Of a DNA stretch of 64,000 nt, positions 28,919 through 38,094 are shown piece after piece. The stretch's first letter is position 1; each line of letters starts with the position of its first letter. The DNA is taken from positions 1 to 64,000 of the forward strand of contig NZ_SNYN01000020.1 in NCBI RefSeq assembly GCF_004363075.1, written 5' to 3'. The DNA is from Actinorugispora endophytica (GTDB taxonomy: Bacteria; Actinomycetota; Actinomycetes; Streptosporangiales; Streptosporangiaceae). The translations under genes were made by a program, and so were the position numbers. The notes below the pieces were generated by a model. The model had not been told where the DNA came from. It ran no database searches and worked only from the letters and a program-made list of their open reading frames with translations.

Positions 28919-29905
28919 CTATGAACGGGGAGAAGTGACACGGACCCCTGCCGGATCGATTCTTAAGGGGCGTATGTGCCAATCCGTACCCGCTCGCTTC
29001 TGGATTGAATCAAGCAGAGCGGCGCTGATTTGCGGGGAATCCCCGCCGTCCCCGGTCGCGGCCCCCGGAACGCCGTGGTCGGTGGTCGAGCACAGTACCA
29101 GCACGGTCGGCCCCGCTCCCGAGACCACCGCGGCCAGGCCGTCGCCGCGCAGGGACTCGACGAGCGCGGCGCTGCCGGGCATGGCCCCGGCCCGGTACGA
29201 CTGGTGCAGCCGGTCCTCGGTCGCCTCGAACAGCAATTCGGGATGGCCGGAAACGGCCGCGACCAGTAGCGCGGACCGGCCCGCGGAGAACGCGGCGTCG
29301 GCGTGCGGCACCGATTCGGGCAGCAGCCCCCGGGCGCGTTCGGTGGACAGGCTGTCCCCCGGCACGCACAGGACCGGCAGCACGCGCGGGGAGGGCCGCG
29401 ACGACAGCGCGCGCCACGCCCCGGCGCCACGCCAGGCGATGGTGAACCCGCCGTAGACGCAGGGGGCGACGTTGTCGGGGTGGCCCTCCATGTCGGCGGC
29501 CGTCCGGAAGACCCAGTCCCGGTCCACCTCCCCGGCTCCCGTTCCCCGGACGCCCGCCAGCGCCGCCGCGGCCGTCACGCCCGCGACGATCGCCGAGGCC
29601 GAGGATCCGAGGCCGCGGCCGTGCGGGACGGCGTTGCGACAGCGCAGGTCGATTCCCGGCATCTCGCCGCCGATGGAGTCGAAGGCGGCGCGCATGGCCC
29701 GCACCACGAGGTGGGTGTCGTCCAGGGGCACGTCGCCGGCTCCCTCCCCCTCGACGGCCACCGTGATCCGGCGGTCGTCGCGGACGACGGCCTCGACCTC
29801 GTCGAACAGGTCCAGGGCCAGGCCCAGCGAGTCGAAACCGGGGCCGAGGTTCGCGCTGGTCGCGGGGGTGCGCACGGTCACCGCGGGGTGGAGCGGCTGA
29901 GGCAT
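28919..29905 (-). CDS. thrB: Homoserine kinase
   Basis: Phosphorylates L-homoserine in threonine synthesis. GHMP-kinase fold: N-terminal VTVRTPATSANLGPGFDSLGLAL, the ATP loop PHGRGLGSSASAIVAG near residue 93, and a late glycine-rich AVVSGAGPTVLVL. Length 328 aa. It lies 32 bp after thrC, last of the hom-thrC-thrB set, followed by rho as in M. tuberculosis. Confidence 0.96.
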   Translation of the reverse strand: MPQPLHPAVTVRTPATSANLGPGFDSLGLALDLFDEVEAVVRDDRRITVAVEGEGAGDVPLDDTHLVVRAMRAAFDSIGGEMPGIDLRCRNAVPHGRGLGSSASAIVAGVTAAAALAGVRGTGAGEVDRDWVFRTAADMEGHPDNVAPCVYGGFTIAWRGAGAWRALSSRPSPRVLPVLCVPGDSLSTERARGLLPESVPHADAAFSAGRSALLVAAVSGHPELLFEATEDRLHQSYRAGAMPGSAALVESLRGDGLAAVVSGAGPTVLVLCSTTDHGVPGAATGDGGDSPQISAALLDSIQKRAGTDWHIRPLRIDPAGVRVTSPRS

Positions 29906-29937
29906 TCGGAAGACTCCCGTCGGAGGGGGTTCGACGG

Positions 29938-31002
29938 TCAGACGAGTCCGAGCGCGGAGGCCGCGGCTCGGGCGTCGACGGGGACCGTGGTGGCGGAGGA
30001 GGCTCCGGCCAGCGCCCAGTCGGGGTCCTTGAGCCCGTTGCCGGTGACCGTGCAGACGACGCGGCTGCCCCGCTCGATCAGCCCGGCCCCGACCGCCTGG
30101 AGCAGGCCCGCGACGCTGGCCGCGGAGGCGAGTTCGACGAAGACGCCCTCCTCCCCGGCGAGCAGGCGGTAGGCCGAGAGGATCTGCCGGTCGGTGACGG
30201 CGTCGATGCGGCCGCCGGACTCGTCCCTGGCCTTCTCGGCGAACGCCCAGGAGGCGGGGTTGCCGATCCGGATCGCGGTGGCGATGGTGCGCGGCTGGGT
30301 GACCGGCGCGCCGTTCACGATCGGGGCCGAACCGCTGGCCTGGAAGCCGAACATGCGCGGCAGCCGGGTGGCGGACCCGTCGGAGCGGTACTCCTGGTAC
30401 CCCATCCAGTAGGCCGTGATGTTGCCCGCGTTGCCCACCGGCAGGCAGTGGATGTCGGGGGCGTCGCCGAGGGCGTCCACGATCTCGAAGGCCGCGGTCT
30501 TCTGCCCCTGGAGCCGGAACGGGTTGACCGAGTTGACCAACGCGACCGGGTAGTCGACGGAGAGCTTCCGGGCCAGTTCCAGGCAGTCGTCGAAGTTGCC
30601 GTCGACCTGGAGGAGCTGGGCGCCGTGCACGAGGGCCTGGGCGAGCTTGCCCATGGCGATCTTGCCCTGCGGGACCAGGACGGCGCAGGTCATCCCGGCG
30701 CGCACCGCGTAGGCCGCGGCGCTGGCGCTCGTGTTTCCGGTGGAGGCGCAGATGACGGCCTTGGCCCCGTCCTCGGCGGCCTTCGTGATGGCCATGGTCA
30801 TACCGCGGTCCTTGAAGGACCCGGTGGGGTTGAGTCCCTCGACCTTGAGGAACACCTCGCAGCCGGTCAGTTCCGAGACCCGCGTGGCGGGTACCAGCGG
30901 CGTGCCGCCCTCAAGCAGGGTGACGACCGGGGTGTTCGCCGTGACGGGAAGGCGGTCGCGGTACTCCTCGACGACCCCTCGCCACGCCCGTGCCATGCTC
31001 AC
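29938..31002 (-). CDS. thrC: Threonine synthase
   Basis: PLP enzyme converting O-phosphohomoserine to threonine. The PLP lysine is in [11 protein letters not shown] near residue 60 and the phosphate loop in [15 protein letters not shown]. Length 354 aa from a GTG at 31,002, which has AAAGGG 7 nt upstream; the ATG two codons later is also possible but poorly spaced. The upstream frame (adding about 38 residues) is unsupported. Confidence 0.96.
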   Translation of the reverse strand: MSMARAWRGVVEEYRDRLPVTANTPVVTLLEGGTPLVPATRVSELTGCEVFLKVEGLNPTGSFKDRGMTMAITKAAEDGAKAVICASTGNTSASAAAYAVRAGMTCAVLVPQGKIAMGKLAQALVHGAQLLQVDGNFDDCLELARKLSVDYPVALVNSVNPFRLQGQKTAAFEIVDALGDAPDIHCLPVGNAGNITAYWMGYQEYRSDGSATRLPRMFGFQASGSAPIVNGAPVTQPRTIATAIRIGNPASWAFAEKARDESGGRIDAVTDRQILSAYRLLAGEEGVFVELASAASVAGLLQAVGAGLIERGSRVVCTVTGNGLKDPDWALAGASSATTVPVDARAAASALGLV

Positions 31003-31240
31003 GACAGGGCCCTTTCGAGTGGTGTGCAGATTGGGTGACCGGGTGCCGCCCCGGTGGGGGCGGCGCGGGTCGGTGCGGCCGACGCACCCGACGCGGGCGG
31101 AGGCCCGGCGGGCCACCGCGCGCGGCCTCGTGATCTGACCACGAGTGTAGGCCCACCCGACCCGGCGTCCGAATCCAGAGCCGGATGTCCCACCAGGCGA
31201 GACGGGTACGCCTCGACCCGGCGATCCGGTCCCGGAGCGG

Positions 31241-32539
31241 TCACCGGATGTCGCTGAACGTCTCGACCCGCATGACGCTGGCGACCGCGCGGACCATGTC
31301 GTCGCGGGCGCGCAGCTGCGTCACGGTCCTGGAGAGCGCGGCGTCCGGCGCGGGGTGGCTGACCAGGACGAGCTGCGCGTCGCCGCCGAGCCCCTCCTGC
31401 CGGACGTTCTTGATGGAGACCCCGTTCCCGGCGAACACCTCGGCGACGCCGGCCAGCACGCCGGGCCGGTCCGCGACGTCGAGGGCCACGTGGTAGCTGG
31501 TGATGGTCTCCCCCATGGGGTGCACGGGCAGGGCGCTGTCCTCCTCGCCCTCGGCCACCGAGGTGTTCGCGAGCCGGTTGCGGGCCACCGCCACCAGGTC
31601 GCCCAGGATCGCGCTGGCGGTGGGCGCGCCGCCGGCGCCCGCGCCGTAGAACATCAGCCGGCCGGCGGACTCGGCCTCGACGAACACCGCGTTGTACGCC
31701 TCGCCGACGGTGGCCAGGGGGTGCTCTCGGGGCAGCATCACCGGGTGCACCCGCACTCCGATGGAGGCGTCGTCGGCCGAGCGCTGGCAGATCGCCAGGA
31801 GTTTGACGACGCAGCCCATCGCCTTCGCGCTGGCGATGTCCCCGGCGGAGACCTCGGTGATGCCCTCGCGGTGCACGTCTGCGGCGGTGACCTCGGTGTG
31901 GAAGGCCAGCCGGGCCAGGATCGCGGCCTTGGCCGCGGCGTCGAAGCCCTCCACGTCGGCGGTCGGGTCGGCTTCGGCGTACCCCAGGGACTGGGCCTCC
32001 TCCAGCGACTCGGTGAAACCGGCGCCGAGTCCGTCCATCCGGTCCAGGATGTAGTTGGTGGTGCCGTTCACGATGCCCAGCACCCGGTGCACGCGGTCCC
32101 CGGCGAGGGAGTCGCGCAGCGGGCGCAGCAGCGGGATCGCCCCGGCGACGCTGGCCTCGTAGTAGACGTCCACTCCGGCCTCGCGGGCGGCGGTGTGGAT
32201 CGTCGCGCCGTCCTCGGCGAGCAGCGCCTTGTTGGCGGTGACCACCGACTTGCCCGCCTTGATGGCGGCGAGGATGAGCGAGCGGGCCGGTTCGATGCCG
32301 CCGATGACCTCGACGACCAGGTCGATGTCGTCCCGGGTCACCAGGCTCATGGCGTCGGTGGTGAACAGCTCGGGGGGCACGCCCGTGCCTCGGGCGCGCC
32401 CGAGGCGGCGCACCGCGACGCCTCCGATCTCCAGGGGCGTCCCGGTGCGGGCCGCGAGTTCGGACGACTGCTCGTCGAGCAGCCGGACCACTTCAGAGCC
32501 CACAACGCCGCAACCCAGCAGCGCCACCTTCAGTGCCAT
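31241..32539 (-). CDS. hom: Homoserine dehydrogenase
   Basis: Reduces aspartate semialdehyde to homoserine with NAD(P)H. Rossmann motif GCGVVGSEV near the N-terminus, the catalytic region around [20 protein letters not shown] (residues about 205-225), and a C-terminal ACT regulatory domain (about 345-430, [20 protein letters not shown]) consistent with threonine feedback inhibition. Length 432 aa. GGGAG upstream of the ATG. Upstream of thrC by 238 bp, the largest gap of this set. Confidence 0.96.
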   Translation of the reverse strand: MALKVALLGCGVVGSEVVRLLDEQSSELAARTGTPLEIGGVAVRRLGRARGTGVPPELFTTDAMSLVTRDDIDLVVEVIGGIEPARSLILAAIKAGKSVVTANKALLAEDGATIHTAAREAGVDVYYEASVAGAIPLLRPLRDSLAGDRVHRVLGIVNGTTNYILDRMDGLGAGFTESLEEAQSLGYAEADPTADVEGFDAAAKAAILARLAFHTEVTAADVHREGITEVSAGDIASAKAMGCVVKLLAICQRSADDASIGVRVHPVMLPREHPLATVGEAYNAVFVEAESAGRLMFYGAGAGGAPTASAILGDLVAVARNRLANTSVAEGEEDSALPVHPMGETITSYHVALDVADRPGVLAGVAEVFAGNGVSIKNVRQEGLGGDAQLVLVSHPAPDAALSRTVTQLRARDDMVRAVASVMRVETFSDIR

Positions 32540-32606
32540 AAGAGGGTGACTCCCGTTTCTTCACTCATTGTCCGTGTCCAGGTCTTCACGAGGCCGTCGG
32601 CCAGGG

Positions 32607-33998
32607 TCAGCCTACGTCCAGCCGGAGCAGGTCCTCTTCGGTCTCCCGCCGGACCAGCGTGCGCGCGACGCCCCCCCGGACCGCGACCACGGCGGGACGC
32701 GGCAGGTGGTTGTAGTTGCTGGCCATGGAGTGGCAGTAGGCGCCGGTGGCGGCGACCGCCACCAGGTCGCCCGTGCGCAGGTCGGTAGGCAGGTACAGGT
32801 CGCGCACGACGATGTCGCCGCTCTCGCAGTGCTTGCCGACCAGACGGGAGAGCATGGGCTCGGCGTCGCTGTCGCGCGAGGCCAGCACGCACGTGTACTC
32901 CGACCCGTACAGCGAGGTGCGGATGTTGTCGCTCATGCCGCCGTCGACGCTGACGTAGGTGCGGATCCCCTCCACGTCCTTGATGGTGCCGACCTCGTAC
33001 AGGGTGACCCCGGCGGGCCCGGCGACCGCGCGGCCCGGCTCCACCGCGATGCGCGGCATCGGCAGGTCGTTCGCGGCGCACTCGTGCGCGACGATCCCGA
33101 GCAGGCGCTCGGCGATGGTCTTGGGCTCCAGCGGGTCGTCGCCGGGCAGGTAGGCGATGCCCAGGCCGCCGCCGAGGTCGAGTTCGGGCAGGAAGACGCC
33201 GTGCTCGGCGTGGATCCGGGTGAGGAAGGCGCTGAGGCGGCGCGCCGCGACCTCGAACCCGGCGGTGTCGAAGATCTGCGACCCGATGTGCGAGTGCAGG
33301 CCGACCAGGTTGACGTGCTCGGAGGCGAGCAGGCGGCGCACGCCCTCCGCGGCGGCCCCGCTGCTCATGGCCAGGCCGAACTTCTGGTCGTCGTGCGCGG
33401 TGGCGACGAACTCGTGGGTGTGCGCCTCGACACCGGTGGTGACCCGGACCAGGACGTCGGGGACGCGGCCGTGCTCGGCCGCGAGGCGCTCCAGCCGCTC
33501 GATCTCGTCAAAGGAGTCGACGATGATCCGGCCCACGCCCACCTCGACGGCGCGGGCGAGCTCGGCCTCGGACTTGTTGTTGCCGTGCATGCCGATCCGC
33601 TCCGGGGGGAAGCCCGCGGCGAGCGCGACGGCGAGTTCGCCCCCGCTGCACACGTCGAGCTTGAGCCCCTCCTCCAGCACCCAGCGGGCGACGGCCTTGG
33701 TGAGCAGGGCCTTGCCCGCGTAGTAGACGTCGGCGTCGGCGTCGCTGAAGGCCAGCCGGTAGTCGCGGGCGCGGGTCCGGAAGTCGTCCTCGTCCAGCAC
33801 GTACAGCGGGGTGCCGTAGTCGCGGGCGAGCTCGGTGACACCGACGCCACCGATGGTGATCTCGCCGTTCACCCGCTCGGCCGTACGCGGCCACACGTTC
33901 GCGTCGAGTTCGGTCAGGTTCACGGGCGGGCCGGGCGGGTGCTCCTCGGGAAGCACGTCCGCGTGGCGCGGTCCGGCGGGGTGGGCGTAGCGGCTCAT
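32607..33998 (-). CDS. lysA: Diaminopimelate decarboxylase
   Basis: PLP enzyme of fold III catalysing the last step of lysine synthesis. The PLP lysine is in [12 protein letters not shown] near residue 92; [32 protein letters not shown], and the C-terminal GKHCESGD (substrate/dimer cysteine) follow. Length 463 aa, including a short Pro-rich N-terminal extension. It lies between the ArgRS-like gene and hom. Confidence 0.96.
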   Translation of the reverse strand: MSRYAHPAGPRHADVLPEEHPPGPPVNLTELDANVWPRTAERVNGEITIGGVGVTELARDYGTPLYVLDEDDFRTRARDYRLAFSDADADVYYAGKALLTKAVARWVLEEGLKLDVCSGGELAVALAAGFPPERIGMHGNNKSEAELARAVEVGVGRIIVDSFDEIERLERLAAEHGRVPDVLVRVTTGVEAHTHEFVATAHDDQKFGLAMSSGAAAEGVRRLLASEHVNLVGLHSHIGSQIFDTAGFEVAARRLSAFLTRIHAEHGVFLPELDLGGGLGIAYLPGDDPLEPKTIAERLLGIVAHECAANDLPMPRIAVEPGRAVAGPAGVTLYEVGTIKDVEGIRTYVSVDGGMSDNIRTSLYGSEYTCVLASRDSDAEPMLSRLVGKHCESGDIVVRDLYLPTDLRTGDLVAVAATGAYCHSMASNYNHLPRPAVVAVRGGVARTLVRRETEEDLLRLDVG

Positions 33999-34082
33999 GG
34001 GCGAGACTCTCGGCTGGACGGAATTGCGTGTTCGGTGGCTCGGCGCGCGTCGGGGCGGCGACCGGGCGCGGACCGGGGTGCC

Positions 34083-35318
34083 TCACAGCCTTATGGGCGC
34101 GGACACACCGATGAGAGACAGCCCCGTGCGCAGAACACCGGCGACGGCGGCGCAGGTGTCGAGCCGGGCCGCGGTGGTCTGGTCGTGCGCGCCGCCGGCG
34201 CCCTCACCGGCCTCGTTGCCGGTGGCGCGCCCCGGGGCGGCGCCGCGGGACTCCCACCACTCATGGTAGGCAGCGCGGAGCCCTTCCAGGTATCTCACCA
34301 GGATATGGGGTTCGCTACGTCGGGCCGCGGCCCGGAGCGCGGCGGGGCCGTCGAAGAGCTCGCCGAGCAGCGCCTCGGCCGCGGGGCGGGTGAGTTCGGA
34401 CACCGCGGACGCGGTGTACGGGCGGTCCGCGGGGGTGCGGCGGTGGCCGAGCGCGGAGGCCCACCGCGTGTGGGCGGTGTGGGCGTGCGCGTGGGCGTAA
34501 CGGACGGCGAAGGCGGGGTTGGCGTCGGTGTTGCGGCCCCAGGCGCCGGGGTCGCGGTGAGTGGGCAGGGCCGGCAGGTCCGGACCGGTGGACTCGCCGG
34601 GGCGGACCTGGTCGTCGGGGCTCCGGCAGAAGGCGACGCGGGCGCTGTCACCCCCGATGACGGCGAGCAGCCGGGCGGCCCCGGTCGCGGCGGCGCCGGG
34701 GCGCGTGTCGAGAAGGGCGTCGCGCCAGGTCGCCTCGGCCGGGGGCGGCGGCAGCGCGGCGGCGGCCGTGTCGGGGTCCGTGGCGAGGGCGATCCGGCGG
34801 CGCGCGTCCGCTCGCGCCCGCTCGCGGGCCCGGGCCGGGTCGGGCTCCCGTTCCAAGGGGGACAGCTCCCACTCCGGGCGGTCTTCCGTGGGAGCCGATG
34901 CGCGGCCCCCCGGAGGAAGTCCCAGCAGGTGGCCGCCGGGGTCGTCCGCGACGACCCGGGCGAGGGCCGCGCGCGCCGCCGGTTCGACCGCGAGGTTGAC
35001 GAACCCGGGTCCGTCGGCCCGCGCGTCCACGACCTGGGGGCAGTCCCGCAGCACCGCCGCGACGTCGGCCGCGAGTTCGCGGGCGGGTCGGCGTGCCCGA
35101 CCCGCGAGGCGCATGGGCAGGGCGCTGGCGTACTGCCCATGCGCGCCGGGGGGTGTGCGGCGCGGCCGCTCACCGGGCAGGCCCTCGGGGGGAAGACCTG
35201 TCGCGACCGCGCAGGCCCACCGCAGGAGGAGGTCCAGTTCCCGGGGCGTCGCGGCGTCGAGCGCGGGCGGGTCGAAGGTCCGCCCGGACGGAGAACCCAC
35301 ACGTCCCCCTTCGTCCAC
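34083..35318 (-). CDS. Core-less arginyl-tRNA synthetase-like protein with DALR domain (411 aa)
   Basis: Contains the ArgRS N-terminal additional domain (about residues 20-140; GQYASALPMRLAGRARRPARE and GPGFVNLAVEP) and, from about 225, a segment equivalent to the post-KMSKS stretch (GGDSARVAFCRSPDDQ) and the DALR anticodon-binding domain (NPAFAVRYAHAHAHTAH onward). The intervening catalytic core with HIGH- and KMSKS-type motifs is missing, replaced by about 80 residues rich in Arg, Ala and Asp. It cannot aminoacylate by the known mechanism. It stands in the argS position next to lysA, as in mycobacteria and corynebacteria, and about 0.7 kb from tRNA-Arg. GTG start, weak ribosome site. Function unknown; an RNA-binding role is plausible. 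Confidence 0.85.
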   Translation of the reverse strand: MDEGGRVGSPSGRTFDPPALDAATPRELDLLLRWACAVATGLPPEGLPGERPRRTPPGAHGQYASALPMRLAGRARRPARELAADVAAVLRDCPQVVDARADGPGFVNLAVEPAARAALARVVADDPGGHLLGLPPGGRASAPTEDRPEWELSPLEREPDPARARERARADARRRIALATDPDTAAAALPPPPAEATWRDALLDTRPGAAATGAARLLAVIGGDSARVAFCRSPDDQVRPGESTGPDLPALPTHRDPGAWGRNTDANPAFAVRYAHAHAHTAHTRWASALGHRRTPADRPYTASAVSELTRPAAEALLGELFDGPAALRAAARRSEPHILVRYLEGLRAAYHEWWESRGAAPGRATGNEAGEGAGGAHDQTTAARLDTCAAVAGVLRTGLSLIGVSAPIRL

Positions 35319-35441
35319 CGACCCTGGCCCCGCCCACGGTAGCCGGTGCCCGTCGCGCCCGATGCGAGTGTCCCGAGGTACGCGACGGGGACGGCGGATG
35401 ACCGCGCGGCCGGGGCCGTGGACGTGTCTCCTGGTGGTCCT

Positions 35442-35509
35442 CCCGGTGATCTTGACCTTTTCGGGGTCTCCATCGCCTCCGAGACCCCGAAAAGGTCAAG
35501 ATCACCGGG
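35442..35509. terminator. Terminator hairpin after the receiver gene, 29-bp perfect stem
   Basis: The arms 35,442-35,470 and 35,481-35,509 are perfect complements around a 10-nt loop. The inner arm is nearly identical to that of 10,956-11,019 (GATCTTGACCTTTTCGGGG). It separates the receiver gene from the ArgRS-like gene. Confidence 0.8.
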
Positions 35510-35565
35510 GGAAAGGGACACCACCCCGGACAAGGTCCTCCCCGGCGGACTTCAGGCGCGGGACA

Positions 35566-35946
35566 CTAGCGGGCGGCCGCCAGGTTCTTCACGATGCTGA
35601 TGAGCTCGGCCGGGTCGAAGGGCTTGGTGACGAACGCGTCCACCCCGATGTCGGCACCCCGGCGCAGGTCCGCGTCCTGTGCCCGGGCGGTGATGAGCAC
35701 GACCCTCACCTTCCGGGTCGCGGCGTCCTCCTTGAGGCGCGTCGCGGTGACCCACCCGTCCAGCCGGGGCATCATGACGTCCAGCGTGATCACGTCCGGC
35801 CCCACCTCTCCGACGCGCTCCAGGCAGTCCCGCCCGTCCACGGCGGTGTGCACCTCGAACCCCTCCAATCTCAGGTTCAAGGCGATGAGCTGCCTGATCA
35901 CCTCATCGTCGTCCACCACGAGTACCCGTCCCAGAGCTTCTCCCAC
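35566..35946 (-). CDS. Single-domain response regulator (CheY-like receiver)
   Basis: A stand-alone phosphoreceiver of 126 aa. Acidic pocket DDDE near residue 12, phospho-acceptor Asp in LDVMMP near 56, switch threonine in LITAR and lysine in TKPFDP. There is no output domain, so it must act by binding a partner, and no histidine kinase is adjacent. Located between tRNA-Arg and the ArgRS-like gene; an equivalent single-domain receiver occupies this place in Streptomyces, which suggests an old arrangement. Confidence 0.92.
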   Translation of the reverse strand: MGEALGRVLVVDDDEVIRQLIALNLRLEGFEVHTAVDGRDCLERVGEVGPDVITLDVMMPRLDGWVTATRLKEDAATRKVRVVLITARAQDADLRRGADIGVDAFVTKPFDPAELISIVKNLAAAR

Positions 35947-36054
35947 GGCGTGACACTAGCGCCCGGGCCCCTCTTTCCGCCGGGAGATGCCCAACCCCGC
36001 GGCCGGACCGCACGACCCACCCCGTCACCCCTGCTAGAGTTGTGCACGCACTGA

Positions 36055-36126
36055 GCCCCCTTAGCTCAGGGGATAGAGCAACGGCCTCCGGAGCCGTGTG
36101 CGCAGGTTCGAATCCTGCAGGGGGCA
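36055..36126 (+). tRNA. tRNA-Arg (anticodon CCG)
   Basis: Cloverleaf is complete: the 7-bp acceptor stem (GCCCCCT with AGGGGGC), D arm, 5-bp anticodon stem (ACGGC / GCCGT) with loop CTCCGGA giving CCG, and a GTTCGAATC T-loop. Discriminator A; CCA is not encoded. Reads CGG codons. It is followed on the plus strand by a terminator hairpin and then a truncated integrase gene, so its 3' end is a likely phage or element attachment site. Confidence 0.97.
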
Positions 36127-36280
36127 CAGAATACCGACGACGACAGACGCCGCACTGACCAGGCAAGACACCTGGCGGGCGGCGTCTCTTCGTATGTCAG
36201 GTCACGTCATCGTGCACCATGTTCACCGAGCTTCCGTGGACCACTCGTGGACCGCCTGTGGACCGGACATAGACGACAAA

Positions 36281-36320
36281 AAGGGTGGGGACTCCGAAAA
36301 CACTCGGAGTCCCCACCCTT
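36281..36320. terminator. Terminator hairpin downstream of tRNA-Arg
   Basis: Perfect 17-bp arms (AAGGGTGGGGACTCCGA and its complement) around AAACAC. It lies between the tRNA gene and the converging integrase remnant and may terminate both. Confidence 0.85.
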
Positions 36321-36346
36321 GACACTTCACCAGCATGTGATCCGGG

Positions 36347-36556
36347 TCACCCGTGATCGCCTATCCGGTCGATCCACACGTCGTCCATCCCCTTCCACAC
36401 CTTGGCGTAGGTGCGGTCGAGCACTTCGACGCTGTGTCCCGCCCATTCCGCGACCTGGGTCGCGGGCACTCCCCGGTTGAGCCGGTAGGTCACCCCGGCG
36501 TGCCGAAGGTCGTACGGCCGCTTCAGCAGCGGCCCTCCGACGGTGTGGCCCGGCAT
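36347..36556 (-). pseudogene. Tyrosine recombinase (integrase) C-terminal remnant
   Basis: About 69 residues remain, with the catalytic core end of a phage-type integrase: YDLRHAGVTYRLNRGVP holds the second arginine box, WAGHSVEVL the histidine, and DRTYAKV the tyrosine nucleophile. The N-terminal DNA-binding part and the first arginine box are absent; the sequence abuts the MFS gene, in a different frame. It sits 220 bp from the tRNA-Arg 3' end, as integrases of tRNA-specific elements do. I read it as the stump of a lost integrative element. Confidence 0.75.
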
Positions 36557-36561
36557 CCGGG

Positions 36562-38046
36562 TCACGGGCCGACCGCGGACGGACTCGGACGCTGCGGCGC
36601 CTCGGTCGCGACCGGCGCGGCACGCCGGCCGCGCACCAGCATGACCGCGGGCACCGCGGCGAGGGCGAAGAGCATCCCGGCCATCAGGACGTAGAGGTGC
36701 ACGCCGGCCGCCGTGCTCACCGGGGCGCCGCCGGCGAGGGTCCCGGAGACGCGGGTGGCCTTGAGGATCTCGCTTCCGGCGAAGCTGAAGACGACCGAAC
36801 CGAGAGCGAACACGACCGACACCAGACCGGAGACCGTGCCCTGCCGCTCGGGCGGCGCGAGGTCGGTCGCCAGGTTGTAGCCGGACGTCGCGATCGCGCC
36901 GGCGGCCAGGCCGACCATGGCCCAGCAGGCGATCGCCAGCGGGAGCACCGACACGCCCGCCAGCATCAGGAAGGTCGCCACCGCCCCGACGGCGATGGCT
37001 GCGAGGAGGGGCTTTGCCGGGCCGAACCGCCCCGCGACCCATCCGGCGAGCGTGCCGCCGGCCACGATGCCGAGCGAGGAGGTGGCGAGCAGCACTCCGA
37101 TCGCCTCTCCGTCGCCCAGCCCGTAGCCGAGCCCCAGGTCGGGGGGCACCTGGGCGATGAGGCTCGTCAGTTGCAGCATGCTCCGGAAGGAGCCCGCGGC
37201 CAGTACCAGGGCCAGTAGCGTCAGCAGGACCGGTCGGCTGAGGGCCCGGATGTCGATGATGGGCTCGGCGACCCGCAGGGCGAGGAACGCCCAGCCGGCC
37301 AACGCGCCGGCGCCGGCCACCAGCAGCACGAGCATGCCCGCGGACAGCCATCCGGAGTCTCCACCGAGACTGGCGTAGGCGAGCACCGCGCCGAGCCCGC
37401 CGCCGAGCAGCAGCGCCCCGCCCACGTCGATCCGGCCGGTGCCGCGAATCGACGACTCCGGGATGAAGAAGCGCACGCAGAGCGCGGCCGCCACAGCGAG
37501 CAGGCCCGCCACGACGAACACGCTCCGGTAGCCGAACACGTGGATGATCGGCTGCATCACCAACGGCTCGATGATCCCGACGATCGACGAGCCCGATGTC
37601 ACGAGCCCGATCGCGGGCATGGCCACCTGCGGGGCGCAGAGCTGGCGGATGAGAGCCACCGTGATGAAGATCGCGCTCAGGGCGGCCCCTTGAAGGAAAC
37701 GCCCCGCCAGAAAGATCCAGACGTTGGGTGCGACGAGGCAGACCAGCGCGCCCAGGCATGCGATCGACAGCGTGGTGACGAGCAGCCGGCGTTGACCGAA
37801 GATGTCGGAACTCTTCGCGAGCAGTGGCGACCAGATGGCCCCGGCCAGCATCGCGCTTGCGCTCAGCCATGCGACCTGGTCGGTGTCGAAGTGCTCGAGC
37901 AGCTGGGGCAGGACCATCATGGGGGAGGCGATGGCCACGTCGGCCAGGACGTTGGCGAGGATGAGAACGGCCACCCAGAGGATGAGCCGCCTGCTCCATC
38001 GGTGCTCCCGGGCGCCGGGAGCGGCCTCGTCCAGTGTGTCTTTCAC
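36562..38046 (-). CDS. MFS drug-efflux transporter, DHA2-like
   Basis: A 494-aa proton antiporter with about 14 hydrophobic segments, motif A-like loop (KSSDIFGQRRLL, near residues 78-92) and the motif C-like GSSIVGIIEP, indicating a drug:H+ antiporter. It is probably co-transcribed with the FAD monooxygenase 48 bp upstream and under the TetR regulator beyond. GTG at 38,046 is preferred because GGAGAGG lies 6 nt upstream, while ATG at 38,052 abuts that box. Substrate unknown. Confidence 0.85.
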   Translation of the reverse strand: MKDTLDEAAPGAREHRWSRRLILWVAVLILANVLADVAIASPMMVLPQLLEHFDTDQVAWLSASAMLAGAIWSPLLAKSSDIFGQRRLLVTTLSIACLGALVCLVAPNVWIFLAGRFLQGAALSAIFITVALIRQLCAPQVAMPAIGLVTSGSSIVGIIEPLVMQPIIHVFGYRSVFVVAGLLAVAAALCVRFFIPESSIRGTGRIDVGGALLLGGGLGAVLAYASLGGDSGWLSAGMLVLLVAGAGALAGWAFLALRVAEPIIDIRALSRPVLLTLLALVLAAGSFRSMLQLTSLIAQVPPDLGLGYGLGDGEAIGVLLATSSLGIVAGGTLAGWVAGRFGPAKPLLAAIAVGAVATFLMLAGVSVLPLAIACWAMVGLAAGAIATSGYNLATDLAPPERQGTVSGLVSVVFALGSVVFSFAGSEILKATRVSGTLAGGAPVSTAAGVHLYVLMAGMLFALAAVPAVMLVRGRRAAPVATEAPQRPSPSAVGP

Positions 38047-38094
38047 ATGCATCCTCTCCAGCGCGTCAGGAGTGAAGGACTCTTTGCGCCGGGT

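Noticed and set aside
32568-35342. Plus-strand frame of 924 codons over lysA and the ArgRS-like gene
   Set aside because: Antisense shadow of lysA with no recognisable fold.
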